Shown piece after piece: positions 55,376 to 62,924 of a stretch of DNA of 64,000 nucleotides. Source of the DNA: Marinobacter lipolyticus SM19 (GTDB lineage: Bacteria; Pseudomonadota; Gammaproteobacteria; Pseudomonadales; Oleiphilaceae); NCBI RefSeq assembly GCF_000397065.2, contig NZ_KE007306.1, positions 763,164 to 827,163 on the forward strand, in the 5' to 3' direction. Position numbers and translations under genes: made by a program. A model generated the notes under the pieces. The model searched no databases and was not told the origin of the DNA. It saw nothing but the letters and a program-made list of their open reading frames with translations. Numbering within the stretch: the stretch's first letter is position 1; every line of letters begins with the position of its first letter.

Positions 55376-56737
55376 ATGGCCACAACCCCATCAAGACCAG
55401 AGCAAAATCGGGCGCTTGGCATATCCACATTTGCCTTCACCCTGTGTTTCGCTGTCTGGACCATCTTTTCCATCATCGGCATCAAGATCAGCCAGGATTT
55501 TAGCCTGTCGGATACGCAACTTGGCCTGTTGATGGCCACACCTATCCTCACCGGATCCATCAGCCGGCTGTTCCTGGGAATCTGGACGGACCGCTACGGT
55601 GGCCGCTGGGTGTTTGGTGTGTTGATGCTGACGACGTCCCTGTGCGTCTATCTGCTGACCTTCGCTAACAGTTATCTGATGTTGCTGGTTGGAGCCCTGG
55701 GAGTGGGCCTGGCGGGCGGCTCTTTCATCGTGGGCGTAACCTACACCGCAGCCTGGTTTGAACGGGAGCGTCAGGGAACAGCACTGGGCATTTTCGGGGC
55801 CGGTAACGTGGGCGCCGCGGTCACGAACTTTGGTGCGCCATTCCTGCTGGTGGCTCTCGGTTGGCAGGGTACAGCCCAGGTTTACGCCACGGTGCTTGCC
55901 ATCATGGGCGTACTGTTCATCATCCTGGCCAAGGAAGATCCCCTCGCCGCCGAGCGCGCCCAAAGTCAATCCCGATCCTTCCTGGAGCAGATGAAGCCCC
56001 TGAAAGAGCTGCGGGTGTGGCGCTTCGCGCTCTACTACTTCTTCGTGTTCGGGGCCTTTGTAGCCCTGGCTCTCTGGCTGCCTCACTACCTGATCGGGGT
56101 GTACGGCCTGAATGTGAAAACTGCCGGAATGATCGCCGCGCTCTATACGATTCCTGCGTCACTGTTCCGCATCCTTGGCGGCTGGATGTCGGATCACTTC
56201 GGTGCCCGTCGCGTCATGTACTGGACATTTATGGCGTCTGTGGTGTGCACGTTCCTGCTCAGCTATCCGCCAACCGAATACGTGGTCCAGGGAATAAACG
56301 GCGACATTCGCTTCTTCCTGGAGATCAGTCTGGTGCCGTTTGTAGCACTCATCTTCATACTTGGCTTCTTCATGTCACTGGGCAAGGCCGCTGTTTACAA
56401 GCATATTCCGGTCTACTACCCCGGTCATGTCGGCGCAGTTGGAGGCGTTGTCGGGATGATTGGCGGTCTTGGCGGTTTCCTTCTGCCTCTGACCTTCGGC
56501 ATCCTCAATGACATCACCGGGGTATGGCAAAGCAGCTTCATGCTGATGTTCGTGATCGTGGCGGCAGCGCTGGCCTGGATGCACTACGCCATCCGTTCTG
56601 CCGAGCGTGTGGAGTGGGCGGCCCATGAGACCAAAACCGATCTGCCGGAGCTGGCCTCGCCACAACTGTTTTACCCGCTCAACCGGCCGGTCAGACAGGA
56701 TTCCCATACCGCAAACGGCCACGCGCCGCTGAAGTAA
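55376..56737 (+). CDS. NarK-type nitrate/nitrite transporter (short form)
   Basis: A 453-residue MFS protein of the NNP family. Motifs include 'LLMATPILTGSISRLFLGIWTDRYGGR' across helices 2-3 and 'GFFMSLGKAAVYKHIPVYYP' later. The NarK1/NarK2 tandem (one proton/nitrate symporter, one nitrate-nitrite exchanger) is common upstream of narGHJI in denitrifiers, but no nar gene follows here. AAGAGGAAAGG lies before the ATG. It is followed by a strong terminator at 56760. Confidence 0.93.
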   Translation: MATTPSRPEQNRALGISTFAFTLCFAVWTIFSIIGIKISQDFSLSDTQLGLLMATPILTGSISRLFLGIWTDRYGGRWVFGVLMLTTSLCVYLLTFANSYLMLLVGALGVGLAGGSFIVGVTYTAAWFERERQGTALGIFGAGNVGAAVTNFGAPFLLVALGWQGTAQVYATVLAIMGVLFIILAKEDPLAAERAQSQSRSFLEQMKPLKELRVWRFALYYFFVFGAFVALALWLPHYLIGVYGLNVKTAGMIAALYTIPASLFRILGGWMSDHFGARRVMYWTFMASVVCTFLLSYPPTEYVVQGINGDIRFFLEISLVPFVALIFILGFFMSLGKAAVYKHIPVYYPGHVGAVGGVVGMIGGLGGFLLPLTFGILNDITGVWQSSFMLMFVIVAAALAWMHYAIRSAERVEWAAHETKTDLPELASPQLFYPLNRPVRQDSHTANGHAPLK

Positions 56738-56759
56738 CGGCCTCACTTGCGCTATCTTC

Positions 56760-56784
56760 GCCCCCGCTAGTCGGGGGCTTTTTT
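56760..56784 (+). terminator. Rho-independent terminator after the second NarK gene
   Basis: GCCCCCG (56760-56766) pairs with CGGGGGC (56772-56778) around CTAGT, then TTTTTT. A TATAAT (-10-like, 56788-56793) follows, probably the promoter of the EVE gene. Confidence 0.9.
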
Positions 56785-56822
56785 CTATATAATGGCAAGC
56801 TTCCAAACGTGCGGAGCTGAAC

Positions 56823-57278
56823 ATGTCAAAGTGGCTGGTAAAAACCGAACCGTCTGAATGCAGCATTGATGACTTTGCGAAGGCAGAACACCAGACCATC
56901 CCCTGGGACGGCGTACGCAATTATCAGGCGCGGAATTTTCTGGCAAAGATGGCAGAGGGAGACGAGGTTTTCATCTACCATTCCAGCTGCAAACACATTG
57001 GGATCGCCGGTATCGTCAGGGTGGTTCACAGTGCCTACCCGGATCCAACCCAGTTTGATTCCGACTCCCCTTACTACGATGAAAAAAGTACAAAAGAGAA
57101 ACCCCGCTGGCAGGCGGTGGATATGACCTATGTACGGAAGCTGAAGCGATTGATCTCCCTCGATGAGATCAAGTCCATGTCCGGACTGGAGGGTTTGCCA
57201 CTGATCAGGCGCGGTAACCGACTGTCAGTAATGCCCGTTACCGATGAGCAGTGGCAGATCATTCTCTCCAGCGCCTGA
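56823..57278 (+). CDS. EVE domain-containing protein
   Basis: A 151-residue protein that is an EVE (PUA-like) domain by itself. Signatures are 'WLVKTEPSECSIDDFAK', 'WDGVRNYQARNFLAKM', 'GDEVFIYHSSC' and 'RWQAVDMTYVRKL'. EVE domains bind modified bases in RNA or DNA; the human member is THYN1. A TATAAT right after the preceding terminator gives it a plausible own promoter. Exact ligand unknown. Confidence 0.93.
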   Translation: MSKWLVKTEPSECSIDDFAKAEHQTIPWDGVRNYQARNFLAKMAEGDEVFIYHSSCKHIGIAGIVRVVHSAYPDPTQFDSDSPYYDEKSTKEKPRWQAVDMTYVRKLKRLISLDEIKSMSGLEGLPLIRRGNRLSVMPVTDEQWQIILSSA

Positions 57279-57356
57279 TTGAACAATGCGCTACCCAACC
57301 GGGCCTTTGGCCTTTAGAATTCGGGCTCCGCGAACTATCTGGAGCCGCTGACGTCC

Positions 57357-58187
57357 ATGTCGTCCGAACTGAGTCCGACCAACGGTTTTGAACAACTGCG
57401 CCGCATTGAAACCAGCAAGGTTTTTCAGGGCGCAGTCATCGCCATCATTATTCTGTCGGCGCTAACCATTGGCGCCAAAACCTATGATATGCCACCCCTG
57501 GTCGAGCAGGTGCTGAGTGTTCTCGATAGTGCCATCACGCTGTTCTTCCTGATCGAGATTCTCTTCCGTTTCAGCGTCTGTGCCGACAAGAAGCGATTCC
57601 TCCTTGATGGCTGGAACCTGTTCGACACGCTGGTGGTCATTGGCAGCCTGATCCCGCTGGATAATTCCGAAGCCGTGCTGTTAGGCCGCCTGTTGCGGGT
57701 ATTCCGGGTACTGCGCCTAGTGTCAGTGGTACCGGAACTTCGGTTCCTGATCAACTCACTGCTTAAGGCCATTCCGCGCATGGGCTACATCGCCCTGCTG
57801 ATGTTTATCATCTTCTATATCTACGCCGCCATGGGGTCGATGTTCTTCGCCAATGTGGACGAAAATCTCTGGGGAGATGTGGCCATCGCCATGCTCACGC
57901 TGTTCCGGGTCGCCACGTTTGAGGACTGGACGGATGTCATGTACGCAACCATGGAGCAGTACCCTCTGAGCTGGATCTACTATCTGACCTTTATCTTCCT
58001 GACCGCGTTTGTATTCCTGAACATGATGATCGGAGCGATCCTGGAAGTCATGAGCGAAGAGCAGAATGCCAAGCAGGCTCAGCAAGCCCACGACGAGCGG
58101 GATGAAATTACCCGTCAGCTCAGGGCCGTGCAACAGCAGCTACAGGAGCTGACCCGGGAAGTAGCGGAGAATTCGAGGGGCCGATAG
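57357..58187 (+). CDS. Voltage-gated cation channel, BacNav type
   Basis: A 276-residue six-helix ion channel of the NaChBac group. The voltage sensor S4 carries R111, R114, R117 and R120 (LLGRLLRVFRVLRL). The selectivity filter is TFEDWTD (187-193), where characterised channels have TLESW; the extra acidic residues may alter Na/Ca selectivity. A C-terminal coiled coil (about 234-272) tetramerises the channel. Marine and alkaliphilic bacteria use such channels in pH and sodium control and motility. It stands alone, convergent with SirB2. Confidence 0.93.
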   Translation: MSSELSPTNGFEQLRRIETSKVFQGAVIAIIILSALTIGAKTYDMPPLVEQVLSVLDSAITLFFLIEILFRFSVCADKKRFLLDGWNLFDTLVVIGSLIPLDNSEAVLLGRLLRVFRVLRLVSVVPELRFLINSLLKAIPRMGYIALLMFIIFYIYAAMGSMFFANVDENLWGDVAIAMLTLFRVATFEDWTDVMYATMEQYPLSWIYYLTFIFLTAFVFLNMMIGAILEVMSEEQNAKQAQQAHDERDEITRQLRAVQQQLQELTREVAENSRGR

Positions 58188-58209
58188 TCTCCGCCAGTAA
58201 TACGCCCGT

Positions 58210-58581
58210 TCAGAACGGTTTGGTCATGGCCAGGTGGAAGATGGCCATGATCTGAACCAGCGCCAGAACCGATGCCACCCACCGGACCGTGAGGCTTGCG
58301 GTCAGCTTCATTGCGAACACCCCCGCCACAATGTAGCCAACCAGTAGGAAAATCTTGGCCGTCAGCCAGCCGTGGACAAACGGCATCCAGGGCGTGACAA
58401 ACAACAGACTGATAGCGGCCACCAGCAGAATCGTGTCGTTGGCGTGAGGAATCCAGCGTAATGGCGTTTGTCGCCAGTCAGGCTTGCCCACCGCATCCAG
58501 CAACAACCGCAAGGCGAACAGGGTAACGGTGAGGTACGCCGTGGTCATGTGAACCTGTTTCAGGATCAGGTAGGCACTCAT
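58210..58581 (-). CDS. SirB2 family membrane protein
   Basis: A 123-residue protein with four hydrophobic helices of the SirB2 family ('LKQVHMTTAYLTVTLFALRL', 'RWIPHANDTILLVAAISL', 'PWMPFVHGWLTAKIFLLVGYIV'). The family's role is not known; the name comes from an early invasion-gene screen in Salmonella. Conserved His and Trp suggest a heme- or quinone-linked function but this is speculative. Divergent from nnrS, sharing the 130-bp control region with a putative NsrR site. Confidence 0.88.
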   Translation of the reverse strand: MSAYLILKQVHMTTAYLTVTLFALRLLLDAVGKPDWRQTPLRWIPHANDTILLVAAISLLFVTPWMPFVHGWLTAKIFLLVGYIVAGVFAMKLTASLTVRWVASVLALVQIMAIFHLAMTKPF

Positions 58582-58624
58582 ACTTCATTCCTTTGTCAAT
58601 CAAAGTGATAGCGGCATTGTACGC

Positions 58625-58652
58625 AAAGATACCGCCAACTGGGTATATCTTT
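58625..58652. promoter_or_regulatory. Possible NsrR operator before nnrS
   Basis: AAAGATACC and GGTATATCTTT form an imperfect inverted repeat over 28 bp, 59 bp upstream of the nnrS start codon. It recalls the AAGATGCAT...ATGCATCTT type NsrR box, although the spacing is three bases wider. nnrS is a common NsrR target and nsrR is present at 28.1 kb. Confidence 0.4.
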
Positions 58653-58711
58653 CCCCAATAACATTCATGCAGAATGATTCTTATAAATGCACCACCAGTG
58701 GAGCCATACCC

Positions 58712-59896
58712 ATGCAGGCCACCTCAACGTCCGCACTCGGCGGGATCAACAGGATCAGCCAACTCTTCGGCTACCCTTTCCGCATCTTCTTCCTGTCAAT
58801 GACGGTGCTGGCACTGTTCGCCATTCCCGTCTGGGTATTGCAGGTCAGCGGATCCATTCAACTCCCACTGGCCATGCCGGGACTGTTCTGGCACCAGCAC
58901 GAAATGCTGTTTGGTTTCCTGTCTGCAGCGATTGCAGGCTTCCTTCTCACAGCAGTCTGTGTATGGACACAAACAGAACGCACCCATGGCATTCGCCTGG
59001 CCCTGCTCTGGAGCGTCTGGCTGGCAGGCCGTTTGTTGCTGGCCCTGGGTGCGGACCTGCCCGACTGGCTGGTACAGGGAGTCAACCTGGCGTTCCTGCC
59101 ACTGGTTATGGTGGATGCCGGCTGGCGTATCTGGCGGGCCAGGCAGAAACGGCAACTGATGATCCTGGTGGTGCTGGGGTTGTTGTGGCTGATGCAAATC
59201 GGTTTCGTCAGTCGGTTGGATGCCGCCTTCAGTTACGGCGCACTGATCGTCGCCATGACGCTGATCAGCATTATCGGAGGCCGCATTACCCCCGCTTTCT
59301 CGACCGGATGGCTACGCCAGCGGGGACTGGATAGCTCAGCGGTCAAGACCATCCCTGCCCTGGATATGGCAACCCTGTTCAGCATGGTCCTGTTACTGGT
59401 TTCGCTGGTCACAGGCTGGCAGACAGCCACAGCAGTCCTCGCCATACTGGCAGCCACATTGATGCTGGTTCGTCTGGCAGGCTGGAAAGGCTGGCTGGTC
59501 CGGAAAGAACCGCTACTCTGGATTCTGCACCTGTCCATACTCTGGGTACCCGTCGCCCTCGTCTTGCTCGCCGGGTCCATAGTCGCTGGCTGGCCGGCGG
59601 CGGCCTGGACCCATGCTGCCGGCACCGGCGCAGTTGGCGGCCTGATACTTGGCGTTATCGCGCGGGTCTCTCTGGGGCATACCGGGCGGCCCCTGGTGCT
59701 GCCAAAAGGTATGGTGGCGGCGTTCATTGCCATCCATCTGGCTGTGCTGGTGCGCGTCCTGACGGCCTTCGGTGTCATTCCATGGCACCCGGGTATTGGC
59801 GGCAGTACCGCCCTGTGGCTATTCGCTTACAGTGTTTTTCTGATCCAGTACACCGGAATACTCACCAGCCCCAGGCCGGACGGTCGTCCCGGCTGA
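58712..59896 (+). CDS. nnrS: NnrS family heme-copper protein (NO response)
   Basis: A 394-residue membrane protein with twelve hydrophobic helices of the NnrS family. Conserved histidines are seen in 'MPGLFWHQHEMLFGF' and in 'ARVSLGHTGRPLVLPKG', and 'GGRITPAFSTGWL' is another signature. NnrS helps cells survive nitric oxide, by lowering the toxic effect on iron pools, and is usually under NsrR or NnrR. I start it at the ATG at 58712, with GGAG upstream, rather than 58667. Followed by a strong two-way terminator. Confidence 0.93.
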   Translation: MQATSTSALGGINRISQLFGYPFRIFFLSMTVLALFAIPVWVLQVSGSIQLPLAMPGLFWHQHEMLFGFLSAAIAGFLLTAVCVWTQTERTHGIRLALLWSVWLAGRLLLALGADLPDWLVQGVNLAFLPLVMVDAGWRIWRARQKRQLMILVVLGLLWLMQIGFVSRLDAAFSYGALIVAMTLISIIGGRITPAFSTGWLRQRGLDSSAVKTIPALDMATLFSMVLLLVSLVTGWQTATAVLAILAATLMLVRLAGWKGWLVRKEPLLWILHLSILWVPVALVLLAGSIVAGWPAAAWTHAAGTGAVGGLILGVIARVSLGHTGRPLVLPKGMVAAFIAIHLAVLVRVLTAFGVIPWHPGIGGSTALWLFAYSVFLIQYTGILTSPRPDGRPG

Positions 59897-59917
59897 TACC
59901 CTCGCCCACATAGAATC

Positions 59918-59950
59918 AAAAAAAAAGGGCCTCTACTGAGGCCCGTTTTT
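59918..59950. terminator. Bidirectional rho-independent terminator
   Basis: GGGCCTC (59927-59933) and GAGGCCC (59938-59944) with loop TACT, flanked by an A-run on one side and GTTTTT on the other. It serves nnrS (plus) and the START-like gene (minus), which are convergent. Confidence 0.93.
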
Positions 59951-59975
59951 ACATGAACGACGAGGCTGGCACCAT

Positions 59976-60491
59976 TCAGGCGACCAGCTTTTGCTTCAAC
60001 AGCTCTGCAAACACAGCCCTGGCCTCCCGAAAACGGGCGGCCGGGAAATGAATGCTGATGCCTTCCAGCGCTGCCATCAACATTTCCAGATGGGCGTCCC
60101 AGCCAGCACAGGAAATGGCCAGAAGGTGGTCATTGGGCAGCAACAGCGTGAGACTCAGCCGCGTGCCTCCCCGATACTCCCTCAGCTCCCAGGTCAGCGG
60201 CCTTTCCGGATCCTCTCCGGCACTCCAGGAATAGGAAAGCAACCGATTCGGTTCGAACGCCCTGATTCGACAATCAATAGGGGTTCCACTGTTGCCAAAA
60301 TCCAGTTTGATTCGGCCACCCACTTCCTGCTCAAGTACCCCGGGAGCCAGCCACTGACTCAGGCATACCGAATCCGTCAACATCTTCCAGACGGATTCCG
60401 GAGAGTGACCAAGCTCTCGATGCAACGTCACGCAGATTCGACTGCCATCACACCGGATATCACCGTAAATATCGCGACACTCACCGGACAT
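59976..60491 (-). CDS. START/SRPBCC (AHSA1-like) domain protein
   Basis: A 171-residue protein with an AHSA1-type START-like fold: 'LHRELGHSPESVWKMLTDSVCLSQWLAPG' and 'GTPIDCRIRAFEPNRLLSYSWS' and 'TWELREYRGGTRLSLTLLLPN' are typical. These proteins bind hydrophobic ligands or Hsp90; no enzyme activity is implied. GGGGGG lies nine bases before the ATG at 60491; another ATG at 60497 is too close to it. It is divergent from fabA. Confidence 0.8.
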   Translation of the reverse strand: MSGECRDIYGDIRCDGSRICVTLHRELGHSPESVWKMLTDSVCLSQWLAPGVLEQEVGGRIKLDFGNSGTPIDCRIRAFEPNRLLSYSWSAGEDPERPLTWELREYRGGTRLSLTLLLPNDHLLAISCAGWDAHLEMLMAALEGISIHFPAARFREARAVFAELLKQKLVA

Positions 60492-60563
60492 AGGCATTCA
60501 CCCCCCAATAGACCGCTTATTTCGTCGTTTCATGCACCATAACAGTGGCCTCCCTACTGGTCA

Positions 60564-60577
60564 TTGATGACGGTCAA
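60564..60577. promoter_or_regulatory. FNR/ANR/DNR-like box upstream of fabA
   Basis: TTGATGACGGTCAA is a palindromic match to TTGAT-N4-(A/G)TCAA with both outer arms intact. It lies 116 bp upstream of the fabA start codon and 73 bp upstream of the divergent START-like gene. Which gene it serves, if any, is not known. The target would fit oxygen-dependent control of fabAB. Confidence 0.5.
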
Positions 60578-60692
60578 CACCACCCCCAACAGCTGAACCT
60601 TTTCCTGAAATCATCCACTAAAGGTCAATAGCGACTCGCGAAATAACAGCTAAAGTATCAGTAAACCATTCTGTAACAGAGATAACGGCACT

Positions 60693-61202
60693 ATGTACCC
60701 GGATCATTTTGATAAAGAAGAGCTGATCAAATGCGGCCACGGCGAACTCTTCCCTGGCTCCATGCGGCTGCCCATTAATGAAATGCTGATGTTCGACCGC
60801 GTCACGCATATCGCAGACGATGATGGCCTGTATGGCAAGGGTAGTCTGGTAGCCGAACTCGACATCAACCCGGACCTCTGGTTCTTTAAGGTGCACTTTG
60901 TCGACGATCCCGTTATGCCCGGGTGCCTGGGCCTGGACGCCATGTGGCAATTGGTCGGTTTCTTCCTCGCCTGGGGTGGAGGTGAAGGCAAGGGACGCGC
61001 TCTAGGTGCTGGTGAAGTGAAATTTACCGGTCAGGTGCTACCCAGCGCCAAAAAGGTAACCTACCGCCTGGATCTCAAACGCGTGATCAGGCGCAAACTG
61101 ACCATGGCGATTGCCGATGGCCGGATGGAAGTGGACGGCCGGGAAATTTACACTGCCAAGGACCTCCGGGTTGGCATGTTCACCTCGACTGATGATTTTT
61201 AG
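60693..61202 (+). CDS. fabA: 3-hydroxyacyl-ACP dehydratase/trans-2-decenoyl-ACP isomerase FabA
   Basis: A 169-residue hot-dog-fold enzyme that dehydrates 3-hydroxydecanoyl-ACP and isomerises trans-2 to cis-3-decenoyl-ACP, the step that starts anaerobic unsaturated fatty acid synthesis. The active site is H68 ([14 protein letters not shown]) with D82 ([12 protein letters not shown]), equivalent to H70 and D84 of E. coli. Eleven bases separate it from fabB. The usual fabAB pair is complete. The FNR-like box lies in the upstream region. Confidence 0.97.
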   Translation: MYPDHFDKEELIKCGHGELFPGSMRLPINEMLMFDRVTHIADDDGLYGKGSLVAELDINPDLWFFKVHFVDDPVMPGCLGLDAMWQLVGFFLAWGGGEGKGRALGAGEVKFTGQVLPSAKKVTYRLDLKRVIRRKLTMAIADGRMEVDGREIYTAKDLRVGMFTSTDDF

Positions 61203-61213
61203 GAGTTAACCAG

Positions 61214-62425
61214 ATGCGTCGCGTTGTAATTACCGGCATGGGCATTGTTTCCAGCCTAGGTACCAATCAGAAAGAAGTGACCCAATCCCTGAAGGAATCC
61301 CGTCCCGGCATCGGGTTTAGCGAGGAAGCAAGGGACAACGGCCTGCGCAGTCATGTCTGCGGTCAGATCAACCTGAACCTTCCGGAACTGATCGACCGTA
61401 AACTCTGGCGTTTCATGTGTCCGGCCTCCGGTTATACCTACCTGGCCATGCGTGAGGCAATCGAACAGTCTGGCCTGACCGACAAGCACATCAAAGCTGA
61501 TACCACGGGTATCATTTTTGGCCAGGGTGGTGCCTCTACGGTTGAACTGCTGGATGCCATCGATACCCATCGTGACCGTGGTCTCCGCCGTGTTGGCCCC
61601 TATCGGGTGCCGCGCACCATGGGCAGCGCCATCAATGCCTCCATCGCAACGGGCTTTGGCATCCGCGGCATCAACTATGGCATCACCTCCGCCTGCGCCA
61701 CCAGCGCGCATGCCATTGGCCACGCAGCAGATCTGATTGCCCTGGGCCGCCAGGACGTCATGTTTGCCGGTGGCGGTGAGGATATCCACTGGACCCTGAG
61801 CCTGCTGTTTGATGCCATGGGAGCACTGTCCACCAAATACAACGACACACCGGAACTGGCTTCCCGCACCTACGATACGGACCGGGATGGCTTTGTTATC
61901 TCCGGTGGTGGCGGAGTATTGGCTCTGGAAGCCCTTGAGCACGCGGAAGCGCGCGGCGCCAACATCCTGGCCGAACTTGTTGGCTTTGGTGCCACATCGG
62001 ATGGTGCCGACATGGTCGCCCCGAGCGGTGAAGGTGCAGTACGCTGCATGCAGCACGCCATGAAGAACGTGGAAGGCGAAATCAGCTACGTAAATACCCA
62101 TGGCACCAGCACACCTGCCGGTGACGTGACCGAGTTGAAAGCATTGCGGGAAACCTTCGGCGACAAGATCCCACCACTGAGCTCCACCAAGCCACTATGT
62201 GGACATGCCCTGGGTGCCGCTGGCGTACATGAGGCCATTTACAGCCTGATCATGCAACGGGAAGGATTCATCGCCCCGTCCGCCAACATCCAGAATCTGG
62301 ACCCTGGTGCAGAAGGCTATCCTATCGTGCGGGAACGCATGGATAACCAGAATCTCGACCTGGTCATGAGCAACAGCTTCGGCTTTGGTGGCACCAACGG
62401 TACACTGGTGTTCAAGAAAGCCTGA
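61214..62425 (+). CDS. fabB: 3-oxoacyl-ACP synthase I FabB
   Basis: A 403-residue ketoacyl-ACP synthase that elongates cis-3-decenoyl-ACP from FabA. The catalytic triad is C161 (TSACATSAH), H296 ([12 protein letters not shown]) and H331 ([13 protein letters not shown]). Length and start ([16 protein letters not shown]) are typical. AGGAG ribosome site at the end of fabA. It overlaps the AraC-type gene at its 3' end by 14 bp (convergent). Confidence 0.97.
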   Translation: MRRVVITGMGIVSSLGTNQKEVTQSLKESRPGIGFSEEARDNGLRSHVCGQINLNLPELIDRKLWRFMCPASGYTYLAMREAIEQSGLTDKHIKADTTGIIFGQGGASTVELLDAIDTHRDRGLRRVGPYRVPRTMGSAINASIATGFGIRGINYGITSACATSAHAIGHAADLIALGRQDVMFAGGGEDIHWTLSLLFDAMGALSTKYNDTPELASRTYDTDRDGFVISGGGGVLALEALEHAEARGANILAELVGFGATSDGADMVAPSGEGAVRCMQHAMKNVEGEISYVNTHGTSTPAGDVTELKALRETFGDKIPPLSSTKPLCGHALGAAGVHEAIYSLIMQREGFIAPSANIQNLDPGAEGYPIVRERMDNQNLDLVMSNSFGFGGTNGTLVFKKA

Positions 62426-62768
62426 TTGAACGGTATTCAGCCGGAGAAGTGCCCATCCAGCGCTTGAATGCCCGGCTGAATGCACTGAGCTCAGAGAAAC
62501 CAAGCTGCTCGGCAATTTCCACCAGCGGCTTGGTTTTGTCCTGCATGTAGGATAATGCCTGCCTGCGGCGAACGTCCTCCAGCAAGCGCGCGAAGGTCAG
62601 CCCCTCCCGCTTCAGTTTCTTGTGCAGGGTATAGCGGCTCATATGCAGCTGCGACGCCACCGCCTCAACCCCCACCTTACCGCGAGTCAGCTGCACACTG
62701 ATCAGTGAACTCACTCTTGAACTGAGGGTCGCCCGTGCTACCTCTTTCCTCAGAGGCTCTGATGACAT
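62412..62768 (-). CDS. Stand-alone AraC-type HTH protein
   Basis: A 118-residue protein consisting only of an AraC/XylS DNA-binding domain. The two HTH units are '[23 protein letters not shown]' and '[25 protein letters not shown]', and the closing 'TSPAEYR' is typical. An AGGAGG ribosome site nine bases upstream shows that this start is real. The effector domain of full AraC proteins (about 200 residues) is missing. It may be a true small regulator or the surviving end of a larger one. Its stop overlaps fabB by 14 bp; its target is unknown. Confidence 0.85.
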   Translation of the reverse strand: MSSEPLRKEVARATLSSRVSSLISVQLTRGKVGVEAVASQLHMSRYTLHKKLKREGLTFARLLEDVRRRQALSYMQDKTKPLVEIAEQLGFSELSAFSRAFKRWMGTSPAEYRSIRLS

Positions 62769-62924
62769 TTGTTGCTCCTCCTAACCTGGGCTATGGCCCG
62801 ATATGCCAATGCAAATAGCGTACACATGTTAGCCGAAAACAATCAATACGACCTTTGAGCAGGATCAAGGGAATGGAATTTCCGATAAGGCAGAATGCCC
62901 GGCCAAATCTTCCTTGGAGCTCCC

